51,945 nt of DNA from Deltaproteobacteria bacterium (GTDB taxonomy: Bacteria; Desulfobacterota; GWC2-55-46): NCBI GenBank assembly GCA_015075075.1, contig JABTVA010000018.1:1-51945 (forward strand), read 5' to 3'. A model generated the notes under the pieces. It was not told the origin of the DNA, searched no databases, and saw only the letters and a program-made list of their open reading frames with translations. Numbering within the stretch: the stretch's first letter is position 1; the number at the start of each line of letters is the position of its first letter. The translations under genes were made by a program, and so were the position numbers. Below, one piece after another: positions 9,304 through 18,447 of the stretch.

Positions 9304-10599
9304 TTGTCGTTCATTCTTCTTTACCTTGCCATTTGTACCGTAGTCGTACTTATCGCAGCGTCCCTTTTCGTCGTGCTTGCGCGAAGGATGTACATGAGAC
9401 GCAAGTACAGGCGCCTGGACGGCGAAAGGGAGAGGTTTGCGCATCTTTCTGCGCACTTGAGCGCAGGCAAGCCCGTCGAGGATGACGGGCCGTATGCGCA
9501 TAAGCCGGGCTCTCCGGCGTGGACCGCCGTCGAGGAGGCCCTCTTCAAGGCCCTCAATACTGAAACCGGCAGGGACGAGGCCGCAAGGCTATTCGAGTCC
9601 CTGGGCTATGCGCGCCACTACGTGCGGAAACTCAAGAGCGGGAACAGGTGGGAGCGGGCGCTCGCTGCAGAGAAGCTCGGCGAGATACGATATACGGCAG
9701 CGGTCCCGCATCTATTGGAGGCAATGGGCAGCAGGAGAAGGGACCTTAAGCTCATGGCCGTCAACGCTCTCGGCGCGATTAAAGACGAGAGCGCGATACC
9801 TAACCTGATTACGATGCTCAAGCACACCCTTGCCCACGAGGAGGAGGTCTCGGTCCGGGTCCTCAAATCCGCCATCATCTCCTTCGGCCCGGCGGTCCTC
9901 CGCGACCTTCTTCTGGAACTGAACGACCCCGACTGGCGCGTGCGCGCGGCCATGCTCGACATAATCGGGGAGATAGGCGACAGGGGCGCGGCCCCGGAGC
10001 TTACGCGAATGCTCTCGGACCCGGAGCACGAGGTAAGGGCCAAGGCGGCCAAGGGACTTGGGAGGCTCCGGCACAGGGAGGCGGCTCCGGAGCTTATCCG
10101 GTGCCTTAACGACGAGGACTGGGTCACGCGCCTCCATAGCGCCAGGGCGCTCGGCCTTATCGGGGACGGGTCCGCGCTCATGCCCCTCAAGGACTCTGTC
10201 TGCGACAGGAACTGGCAGGTCAGGGCAGCTGCCTCGGAGTCCCTCCTCCGGCTCGGGAAAAAGGGCTATATCGAGCTCCTCAATATCTTTCTCGACGTCC
10301 CGGACAAGTACGCGAAAGACCAGGCGCTCGACGACCTTTGCAGGGCCGGCGTCTACAAGAAGATGCTCTCTATGCTCGAAGGCATGCCTCGACCCCTGGA
10401 CCGGGAGGAGGGGGCTGGGGACAAAAACGAAATAGGGGAAGACTGCCTCCTCGAAATGGCGGGAATACTCTCGACCCTGAACCCGTGGAGGCTCGAAAAG
10501 GAACTCTACGCGCTTTCAGGAGGCGCATCGGGCATAAGGGACGAAGGCGTCGAAAAGGCCAGGGATATGCTCCTGGCCCTCCGGGGCCTGAGCCGATAA
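9304..10599 (+). CDS. Membrane-anchored HEAT-repeat protein
   Basis: The 431-residue product starts with a hydrophobic helix (about residues 3-25, FILLYLAICTVVVLIAASLFVVLA) followed by positive residues, so the rest should be cytoplasmic. From about residue 110 come tandem helical HEAT/PBS-lyase-type repeats (e.g. AAEKLGEIRYTAAVPHLLEA, AARALGLIGDGSALMPL-like units), which usually act as protein-binding scaffolds. The start is TTG 9304 with GGGGTGAG just upstream; no ATG fits better. It lies 12 bases before the glycosyltransferase gene and is probably co-transcribed with it and the beta-barrel gene. A role as assembly scaffold for a polysaccharide synthase is inference from this arrangement. 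Confidence 0.85.
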   Translation: MSFILLYLAICTVVVLIAASLFVVLARRMYMRRKYRRLDGERERFAHLSAHLSAGKPVEDDGPYAHKPGSPAWTAVEEALFKALNTETGRDEAARLFESLGYARHYVRKLKSGNRWERALAAEKLGEIRYTAAVPHLLEAMGSRRRDLKLMAVNALGAIKDESAIPNLITMLKHTLAHEEEVSVRVLKSAIISFGPAVLRDLLLELNDPDWRVRAAMLDIIGEIGDRGAAPELTRMLSDPEHEVRAKAAKGLGRLRHREAAPELIRCLNDEDWVTRLHSARALGLIGDGSALMPLKDSVCDRNWQVRAAASESLLRLGKKGYIELLNIFLDVPDKYAKDQALDDLCRAGVYKKMLSMLEGMPRPLDREEGAGDKNEIGEDCLLEMAGILSTLNPWRLEKELYALSGGASGIRDEGVEKARDMLLALRGLSR

Positions 10600-10611
10600 G
10601 AGAACTTCATT

Positions 10612-12050
10612 ATGGAAATTGGACTGACGCTCATATCCTGGTTCAATTATTTCGTCCTGGCTTACTACTTTGCCGCGAACGGGCATATCTCCCTACCCCG
10701 TGCTCGCCTCAGGCATGGTCCTACCCATCTTTCCCGGCTCGAGTACGGCAGGTACCAGAAATCCACACCCTTCCGTTGCGCCCCGCAAGCGTCATAATGG
10801 CCGCCCATAACGAGGAGGCGAACATCGTCGAGTCGGTAAGATCTCTTCTGAACCTCGATTACCCGGGCTACGAGGTCATAGTCGTAAACGACGGCTCAAA
10901 GGATTCTACCCTCGAGAGCCTCATAAAGGGCTTCGGCCTTTCAAGGAACAACGTCATTTACCGCCAGACCATCCCGACGAGCAGGGTGAAGGGCTTTTAC
11001 CTCAACCCCGCTTTTCCGAAACTCATAGTGGTCGATAAGGAACACGGGGGCAAGGCCGACTCCCTGAACGTCGGCATAAACGTATCGAGGGCGCCTTACT
11101 TCTGCTCTGTCGACGCCGACTCCGTTCTCGAGGAGAGCGCCATTACGAGGCTCATGCGCCCCATCATAGAAGAACCGGAGCTTGTGAAGGCAACGGGCGG
11201 CATCGTGAGGATTGCGAACGGCTCCGAGGTCGCGGCAGGCAGGGTCGCTCAAGTCAAGCTCCCGACGGATTCCCTTTCGAGGTTCCAGATCGTCGAGTAC
11301 ATCCGGAGCTTCCTTTTCGGCCGGGCGGGCTTGAGCATGCTTAATTCCCTTCTCATAATCTCGGGCACCTTTTCCATGTTCCACAAGAAGACGGTCCTGG
11401 CGGTCGGCGGCTACCTAAGGGAGACCGTGGCAGAGGACATGGAGCTTGTGGTGCGGCTCCATAAATACCTGAGGGAGCAGGGAGAACGGTACAGGATAAA
11501 CTTCGTCCCCGACCCTATATGCTGGACCGAGGCGCCCAGGGACCTCCGGACATTGAGGAAGCAGAGGAGGAGGTGGCACGTCGGCCTGGCCGAGACCCTC
11601 TACATCTACCGCGGCATGCTCTTTAATCCCAGGTACGGCCGGATCGGCCTCTTCGCCCTCCCGTATCAGCTCGGCGTCGAGCTACTCGGGCCGGTCATCG
11701 AGGTCGCGGGTTATTTCGTGGTCACGGTCTCTTTTTTTGCCGGGTTCGTGAACGAGGGCTTCTTCGCTCTCTTTCTCCTCATGGCCGTGCTCGTGGGGAT
11801 ATTCTTCTCGATTGCGGCGCTCTTCCTCGAGGAGCTTTCATACAGGAGGTACCAGCGGTCGCGTGACGTGCTTACGCTCCTCCTTTACGGCGTGATAGAG
11901 AACTTCGGGTACAGGCAGCTCCTCGCGTTCTGGAGGACCGGGGCCGTGCTCTCGTTCCTCTTCAAAAGGGAGAATAAGTGGGATTATGTGAGGAAGACGG
12001 GGTTCAACGCCCCGCAGGAAAGGCTCGACAATAAGGCGCAAAATCCATGA
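10612..12050 (+). CDS. Processive family-2 glycosyltransferase, membrane-bound (frameshifted in assembly)
   Basis: The product resembles PgaC/IcaA and cellulose-synthase-type enzymes that extend and export a beta-linked polysaccharide. It begins MEIGLTLISWFNYFVLAYYFAANG with one membrane segment. The GT-A domain has ASVIMAAHNEEANIVES, VVNDGSKDS, the DxD-like SVDADSVLEE, the catalytic TVAEDMEL, and QRRRWH, the Q(x)xRW motif of processive enzymes. Several membrane helices follow (about 11690-11940). Two frame changes lie between about 10680 and 10745, between the first helix and the GT domain. The main open frame reads back into the HEAT gene only because of this shift, so the true start is ATG 10612. 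The sugar substrate cannot be read from sequence. Confidence 0.88.
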
Positions 12051-12066
12051 TCCAAGGAGCCGTTCG

Positions 12067-13584
12067 ATGATTGAAAAGCGCGCGGGCATCATGCCTGCAA
12101 TCCTTGCCCTCCTGCTTCTATTCGTCTCGGCCTGGGCCTTTATGCCGGGACAGGCCTTCGGGGACGCCCCTGAAACGCAGGCACTGGAGCACAAGGGGGC
12201 CGGCGACGGACTCGCTCAAAAAGAGGACTACAAGGGCGCTGCCGGGGAATACGCGAAGGCGCTCTTCATTTCACGGGAGGCATTTACGCGGGATGAGCGG
12301 ACCAGGATGGCGGCAGTCATGTCCTGGGGAGGCGACCTTAATGGCGCAATCGAGGAGCTTTCGATTCTCAAGTCCGAGGAGCCGTCAACCGAGGTGCTCA
12401 AGCCGCTCGCAAGGACCCTCTCGTGGGCCGGAAGGCTCGATGAGGCCGCCCTGGAGATTGACGCCGCGCTCGCGCTCGCACCGGACGACAGGGAAGCCCT
12501 GGTAATAAAAGGGAACATCTTGAGATGGCAGGGCAGGTTCCAGGAGGCCGTCTCCGTGTACGAGGGCGTCCTCGCGGGCGGCGAGGACTTTGACGCGCGA
12601 ATAGGCCTCTCTTACGCGCTCCTGGGCAGCGGCGAGATGAAGGCGGCAGCCGAGAGCGCGAAAGGGCTCAGGCCCGGGTACGGCGCTCAGGAGAAGGAGC
12701 TTGAGGACCTGGAGCGCACCCTGCGAGGGGCCGCGGCACCCGGCTTCGACGCCCTTTCAAGCTATTATAGCGACTCGGACTCGAACCGATCATCGAGGCA
12801 CGCGCTCATCTATTCCTTCCCGGTTTCCGGCTTCAGGGGAGCGCTTGCCTTGAGGAGCGCAAGGGCCAGGGACGATTCCCGCCGGAGCAACGCCGAGGCG
12901 TTCCATCTTTCCGTTACAGGCAGGCTTTCCGAGGCCCTTGCAGCAGGCGCGGGCGCGGGTGCCGTCTCAATGGGCGGGAGCCGTTTCCTTACGGGCCATA
13001 TAAGCGCCTCCGGAAGATCGAACGGCTGGGACGTATCTGCCGCCGTCTCGAAAGACGTCCTCGCGGACACGGCACTGCTCATGGAGAACCGGATAAGGCT
13101 TACGGACTATTCGGCATCCGCATCGAAGACGCATGGCAAGGCGAGCATCAGCGGGGCCTTAAGCTTAAGGCGCTATTCGGACGACAACTCGGCGGTTGAC
13201 CTGAGCATTACCCCGATGTACGCATTGAGGCCCGGCAACCCCAAGATAGATATCGGCTACAGGTTAAGATACCTCGATTTCGAGCGGCAGGCCGGAAGCG
13301 GTTATTTCGACCCGGACTGGTTCGTATCCCACCAGGTCCTGGCGGCGCTGCGCTACGAGAAGGAGGCGTTCTACGCCCTTTTAGAGCCCTATTTCGGTAA
13401 TCAGTCTTTTGAGCGGAACGGCAACGGTGATAACGACTTCTTCTGGGGGGGGGCCGGAGTTGCCGGATACAGGGTCGGGAAGGCAGCGGTGGAATTACGG
13501 GCAGAGGGCGGGAATTACGCGGTGGGCAGCGCCGCGGGATTCAATTACTATACTGCGGGGCTTAAGCTTATCCTGGCCTTATAG
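12067..13584 (+). CDS. TPR and outer-membrane beta-barrel protein (YaiO-like)
   Basis: The 505 residues begin with a signal peptide (hydrophobic stretch about 9-27, likely cut after GQAFG-D). About residues 35-225 form TPR-like helical repeats (e.g. ALAPDDREALVIKGNILRWQ). The rest is beta-rich with alternating polar and hydrophobic residues, many Gly and Tyr, and ends with a strand (YYTAGLKLILAL) suited to a barrel C-terminus. This TPR-plus-barrel design resembles YaiO-type or PgaA-like outer-membrane partners of polysaccharide synthases. It starts 16 bases after the glycosyltransferase and probably serves as its export or outer-membrane partner (inference). Its end converges with the roadblock gene, 26 bases away. 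Confidence 0.8.
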   Translation: MIEKRAGIMPAILALLLLFVSAWAFMPGQAFGDAPETQALEHKGAGDGLAQKEDYKGAAGEYAKALFISREAFTRDERTRMAAVMSWGGDLNGAIEELSILKSEEPSTEVLKPLARTLSWAGRLDEAALEIDAALALAPDDREALVIKGNILRWQGRFQEAVSVYEGVLAGGEDFDARIGLSYALLGSGEMKAAAESAKGLRPGYGAQEKELEDLERTLRGAAAPGFDALSSYYSDSDSNRSSRHALIYSFPVSGFRGALALRSARARDDSRRSNAEAFHLSVTGRLSEALAAGAGAGAVSMGGSRFLTGHISASGRSNGWDVSAAVSKDVLADTALLMENRIRLTDYSASASKTHGKASISGALSLRRYSDDNSAVDLSITPMYALRPGNPKIDIGYRLRYLDFERQAGSGYFDPDWFVSHQVLAALRYEKEAFYALLEPYFGNQSFERNGNGDNDFFWGGAGVAGYRVGKAAVELRAEGGNYAVGSAAGFNYYTAGLKLILAL

Positions 13585-13610
13585 CCCGTAACGAAAAAAC
13601 AGATGGCTCT

Positions 13611-13967
13611 CTATCCCATCTCCTCTTCTATCCTCTCCACCGCCCTCTTCGATTCGAAGAGGGCCCTTCCCATGGGACGGTCATTCCCGAGCGCGACCAC
13701 AAGGCAGTAGCCTTCCTTCACGGTCGATATGGCGAGCCTGGCCCTGTCGGTCGTTATGGCCAGGTGCCTGACATCCTGCCGGTCGTGGCGGGAGGCGGCC
13801 TCCCTGACTATGTCGAGGATAATCTCATGGTGGGCGCCGACGAGGTCTATATTGACGTCCCTGGAGGCCGCCCAGGAGGCGACTATCTCGCCGTCCCAGT
13901 CTATGAGGATCGCGCCGTTGGCTCCGGCGCTCATCGAGAGGTCTTCGAGTATACTGTCAAATGCCAT
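13611..13967 (-). CDS. Roadblock/LC7 domain protein
   Basis: This 118-residue single-domain protein has the roadblock/LC7 pattern: an N-terminal helix (FDSILEDL), a hydrophobic strand after a turn (NGAILIDWDGEIVAS), a long central helix, then paired strands (VRHLAITTDRARLAISTVKEGYCLVVAL). In bacteria such proteins usually regulate small Ras-like GTPases such as MglA; none is visible in the window. It lies about 84 bases downstream of smc on the same strand and could be in its operon. Confidence 0.85.
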   Translation of the reverse strand: MAFDSILEDLSMSAGANGAILIDWDGEIVASWAASRDVNIDLVGAHHEIILDIVREAASRHDRQDVRHLAITTDRARLAISTVKEGYCLVVALGNDRPMGRALFESKRAVERIEEEMG

Positions 13968-14051
13968 TTCTTTTTTCTTCGCGTTCCGGCCAATACGCTT
14001 TCAGGGCGGGTCTTGCCCGGGGGCCGGCATGCGTTCTTTCGCGCGGGGGTA

Positions 14052-17000
14052 TCAAAACTTGAGCGTAATTACCTTTGAGACCCCGGGCTCCTGCATGGTG
14101 ATGCCGTAGAGCGAGTCGGCCATCTCCATCGTCTTTTTATTGTGTGTTATGAGGAGGAACTGGCTTATCTTCGACATGTCCCTCACGAAGAGGTTGAACC
14201 TGTCGATATTCGCGTCGTCAAGGGGCGCGTCCACCTCGTCAAGGAGGCAGAACGGGCTCGGCTTGATGAGGAATATGGCGAAGATGAGCGCGGTCGCGGT
14301 GAGGGCCTTCTCGCCGCCGGAAAGGAGCGTTATGTTCTGGAGCCTTTTGCCCGGCGGCTGGGCCACTATCTCGACCCCGGCTTCGAGTATGTCGGGATCG
14401 TCCGTGAGCCGGAGCTCCGCCCTGCCGCCGCTGAAGAACCTCGGGAAGGTCTCCTGGAACTTCGCGTTTATCTCGTCAAAGGTGGTCTTGAACCTTTCGC
14501 GGGTCGTCCTGTTTATCCTCTGTATCGCGGTGTGGAGGCTCTCTACAGATTTCGTCAGGTCGGCCTGCTGGTCGAGGAGGAACTGGTGCCTGCGTCGAGG
14601 TCGTTATGCTCCTCCAGGCGCCGAGAGGCTCCACCTCCCCGAGCGAGGGCTATCTTTCGCGCATCTCGAGCGCTTCTCATGAGCTCCTCGACGCTCGGGA
14701 TTGCCTCGCCCTCGGCTGCCTGAACTCCCGACCGCAGCCGAATACTTCGCGCATCCTCTCGATGAGGTTCGAGATGGCGAGCTCCTTCTCGCGTATCTCT
14801 ATCGTCAGTTCGCCCTTGAGCTCGCCGAGTTCGGAGTACCTGGCCTTTATTTCGCTTAGCTCGTGCTCGGCCGTCTTTATCTGGCCCGATGTGTTTTCGA
14901 GCGCCTCCGCCTTCTCCGTCTCTTCCTTCTTTATCGTCGACACTGCGAGGAGGCCTTCGAGCCGCTCCTTTATGGGGCGAGCTTCTTTCTCTTCGCCTCA
15001 ACGCGGCCCTTTTTCGATGTCGGCCTGCCTGGACTGTATCTTAAGCGCGGTATCGCTTATTGCGCGCTCCTTCTCGGCAAGCTCCCTCTTCTGCGCCTCA
15101 AGGCGCTCCCTGGAGCTCGCAAGCCGCACCCTGGCCTCGGTCACTATGTTCGAGAGCTCCTCTTTCTTAGAGGCGAGCGCCGATATTTCATCGGAAGAAC
15201 GGCTATGGAGCGCTCCTTTTTCGGCAGGCTCGTTCGACCCTTCCAGCTCAGAAGAGAGCGAGGCCTTTTTCGGATATCCTGAGGACGCTTTCCGCCGCCT
15301 GCGAGGCCTCGGCGAGAAGCGTGCCCCGAAGGCGCCCGAGCCTCTCAAGCTCGGATTCCTCCCTCTTGAGCTCGCTTAGGAGGTTCACCTTTTCTATGTC
15401 CGCGGCATGGAGCCTTTCCCTTAAAGATTCGAGGCGGGCGCCCTCGGACTGGATGGCCTCCTGGACGGAACGCAGCGCCTCTTCAAGGGCGGCTATTGCC
15501 TTTTCAAGCTCCCCGGCCCTGGCCCGCACCTTCCTGGCCTCGTTCCTCCTCTGGAGGATGCCGCCGTCGGAAATGGCCCCTCCGCCCGTGATGACGCCCT
15601 GCGCGTCTATCATGTCGCCCTCGGGCGTCACGAAGGCGCGGAAGCCGCCGCTTTCCCTCCAGGCGGAGAGCGCGTCCTCAAGGCTGTCCGCGAGGAAGAC
15701 GTCGCCGAGGAGATAGTTCACAATCTCCTCGTAGCCGTTCCTTATCTTCATCTCGGAGCCGAGCGCGCGGATATTCCCGGCGGCCCAGCCCTCTGCAGGC
15801 ACCGGGCTTGCCACGGGGCGGGCGTCCCTTACAGGAACGAAGCTACCCCTGCCCGCGCCCTTTGACCTCAGGTATTCTATGGCCTCGATGCCTTCCTTCG
15901 CGCTCTCGACCAGCACGTACTGGAGCTTGTCGGCAAGGACCGCCTCAACGGCCTTTTCGTATCCCGGGCTGGTCTCTATGCAGTCGGCTATGAGCCCGTA
16001 GACGCCCGACCTGTCCGAGCGCTGCATTATGGCCTTTGCCCCGCCCTTTACGCTCTCGAAGTTCCTCTCCATCTCTTCTAAGGTGGCAAGCGTGGCCGAT
16101 GCCTTGGAGTATTCGTCCCTGGCCCTCTGGGCTTCATTGCTTTTCGCGGCCCGCTCGGATTCGAGGGATTCGAGCATGGACCTTATGGCCCCTATTTCCG
16201 CCTCTACCGCGCCCTTCCCGGATTCCGCCTCGGCTATGCGGGCCTTTAGCGCCCCAAGCGGGCCCTCCCTGGAGGCGAGCTCAATGGAGACGTTCTCAAG
16301 CTCTTTCCTGGAGCGCGCCTCCCTTGCGCGAAGGTCCTCTTCCTCGCGGAGGCAGTTTTGGATGCCGTGCCTCGTCTCGGTGAGCCTCGTGGATAGTTTA
16401 AGAGATTCGGCCTTAAGCCCCGAGCGCGCATTTTCCTTGCCCTTTAGCTCGGAGGAAACGCCCTCTAAAGAAGACGAATGCCCGGCAAGGAGCCCGGATT
16501 CCGCCTCTATCTCGGCACCCAGGGCTGAAAGAGAAGCGGCAAGCGCCTCTATTTCAGCTGCCGCCGCGTCCCTTGCGCCTGAAAGCTCGCTTATTTCGGT
16601 TGAAAGACGCTCATCCGCCCTCTTTAGCTCCTCCACCCTCATTCCGGCGAGCGCGCTCTGCCTCTCCTCGTCCTGGATGGAACGCTCGAGACCGAAGGAC
16701 CTCTCCCGTATGGCCTTGTACTCGCCCTCGACGCCGAGGAACTCGACCTTGAGCTCCTCTGCCTGCTCCTCTTTGGCTGTCGAGAGCGCGCTCAGCGAGA
16801 CCTCCTCGTCCTTTACGGCCTCAAGCCGCTTCATGAGGCCGGCAAGCTCGGCTTTCATCCTTGAATGCTCAATGGAGGAAAGGAGGAGCTCCAGCTCTTT
16901 CAGCTCCTCCCTGAGCGCCTTGTACCTCTCGGCTTTTCTGGCCTGCCTGTTGAGCGAATTGAGCTGGCGCTTTACCTCGCTTATGATGTCGCTTACCCTG

Positions 17001-17575
17001 GTGAGGTTCTCCCTCGTCGACTCGAGCCTCCGGAGCGCCGCGTCCTTCTTGTGCTTGAACTTGTTTATGCAGGCCGCTTCCTCGAAGACGCTTCTCCTCT
17101 CCTCGGGCTTCGCGCTTATGAGCCAGCCCACCTGCCCCTGCTCGATTATGGAGTAGGCGCGGGTGCCTATGCCGGTATCGGTAAAGAGGTCGACTATGTC
17201 CCTGAGCCTCGACTGGATCCTGTTTACGTAATACTCGCTCTCGCCGGACCTGTAGAGGCGGCGCGATATCTCTATCTCGGAGAAGTTCGCGAAGTGCGCC
17301 GGCGCAAGCCCCTCCTCGTTCGAAAAGGTAAGGACGACCTCGGCCATGCCCAGGGGTTTTCTGGTGTCCGAGCCGTTGAAGATAATGTCCTCCATCTGCT
17401 TGCCGCGCAGGTGCCGGGCGTTCTGCTCCCCAAGGACCCACCTGATGGCGTCCACTATGTTGCTCTTTCCGCAGCCGTTGGGGCCTATTATGCCGGAAGT
17501 GCCGGAAGGAAACTGGAGAGTGACCTTATCTACGAAGGATTTGAAGCCGTGGATAGTGAGTTTTTTTATTTTCAT
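14052..17575 (-). CDS. smc: Chromosome partition protein SMC (frameshifted in assembly)
   Basis: SMC ATPase that condenses and segregates the chromosome with ScpA/ScpB. The N-terminal head has MKIKKLTIHGFKSFVDK and the Walker A GPNGCGKSN. Two long coiled-coil arms flank a hinge (about residues 520-640, SGVYGLIADCIETSPGYEKA and the Gly-rich VITGGGAISDGG). The C-terminal head has the signature LLSGGEKALTATAL, Walker B FCLLDEVDAPLDDAN and LLITHNKKTMEMAD. The span of about 1,174 codons matches the family. Between about 14580 and 15290 the frame changes at least four times inside the second arm, yet the coiled-coil sequence carries on in each new frame. Both catalytic ends are intact, so I read one gene with consensus errors. 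ScpA and ScpB genes are not in the window. Confidence 0.93.
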
Positions 17576-17837
17576 CTTTCACCCGGGTTTGTAGCCGTGA
17601 ATGGTAACAGAGTTTCTCTTTCTTGTAAAGCGGAAAAATACAATACAAAGTGTTAATTTGAAAAGAGAAACACTATATATAGGGGTAGTGGAAAGGGGCG
17701 ACACAAAAAGGAGGAAGGGCCTGGATTTGAAGGGCAGACAGCCTGAGATTAACAATCGGCCCGATTATAAGCCCTTCAACTCCGGATAGCGCTATTGAGC
17801 TATACTTTATTAAGGAACCGTAAAGGAGGTGTTTTTA

Positions 17838-18299
17838 ATGAAGATAATCAAAGGCTTGGGAATAGTGCCCATCCTTTTTGCGCTATTTCTGTCCATTCCG
17901 GCGAGCGCCCATGAGCAGGACCCGGGCATGACGTCAAGAATAGAGCCGCCATTCCGTGGGGCAGAGCCGTCCCCGCCGCTCGGCAGCGACCTTCTCTTCG
18001 ACTCGGGCGTGGTAGGCGAGGGCGAGGGCGTCTATTACATGGGCACCCTCACCGGGATAGACCCCGAAAGGAACGAGCTCGTCATGAAGACCGAGGTGCC
18101 GGGGCTCCTCGGGCCGCAGCTTGCGGACGTGCCCTTCCAGACCGGGCCGGACACAACGATAGGGGTATGCTTCAGGTCAGTCTTTAATTGCGAGTCCTTT
18201 TTCGCGGCTGAAAGGGGCTGGGAGATACTCGCCAACATTGAAGAGATAGGCCCTATCGCGGAGGAAGACAAGAGGGTGCTCCTAATAGAGCAGCCCTAG
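17838..18299 (+). CDS. Small secreted protein of unknown function
   Basis: I do not recognise this 153-residue protein. It starts at ATG 17838 behind a near-perfect ribosome site (AAAGGAGGT, 7 bases upstream); the open frame also reaches an upstream codon, but this start is clearly better. A signal peptide is visible (MKIIKGLGIVPILFALFLSI), with likely cleavage at PASA-HEQD. The mature part of about 125 residues is acidic, with one close Cys pair (GVCFRSVFNC) that could form a disulfide. It stands alone between divergent smc and the convergent coiled-coil gene. The 262-base upstream region has AT-rich sequence and a weak inverted repeat AGTGTT-N14-AACACT (17649-17674). Confidence 0.75.
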   Translation: MKIIKGLGIVPILFALFLSIPASAHEQDPGMTSRIEPPFRGAEPSPPLGSDLLFDSGVVGEGEGVYYMGTLTGIDPERNELVMKTEVPGLLGPQLADVPFQTGPDTTIGVCFRSVFNCESFFAAERGWEILANIEEIGPIAEEDKRVLLIEQP

Positions 18300-18398
18300 G
18301 ACGAACGAGGTCGTTCACGTACAGGTCCTCTATGGGACAGGGGACGGGGACATGGTCGGCTGATACCGCGTAAGGCTCTTTGTGGAACTCATTAATAA

Positions 18399-18422
18399 AA
18401 AAGGGCTCGATTGAGCCTTTTT
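18399..18422. terminator. Bidirectional terminator between small secreted gene and coiled-coil gene
   Basis: A stem AAAAGGGCTC / GAGCCTTTTT (one G-T pair) with loop GATT is flanked by A-run and T-run, so it can work in both directions. It lies about 100 bases after the plus gene stop and about 25 bases after the end of the minus coiled-coil gene. Confidence 0.8.
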
Positions 18423-18447
18423 GCGTTATATGCGGCCGGGCCGTTTC

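Noticed and set aside
16029..17156. 375-codon Ser-rich open frame on the plus strand
   Set aside because: Antisense of smc; the Ser-richness mirrors Glu/Lys/Ala codons of the coiled coil.
17649..17674. Operator upstream of the small secreted gene
   Set aside because: Only 6-bp arms 14 bases apart in AT-rich sequence, with no well-placed -35/-10; too weak to call.
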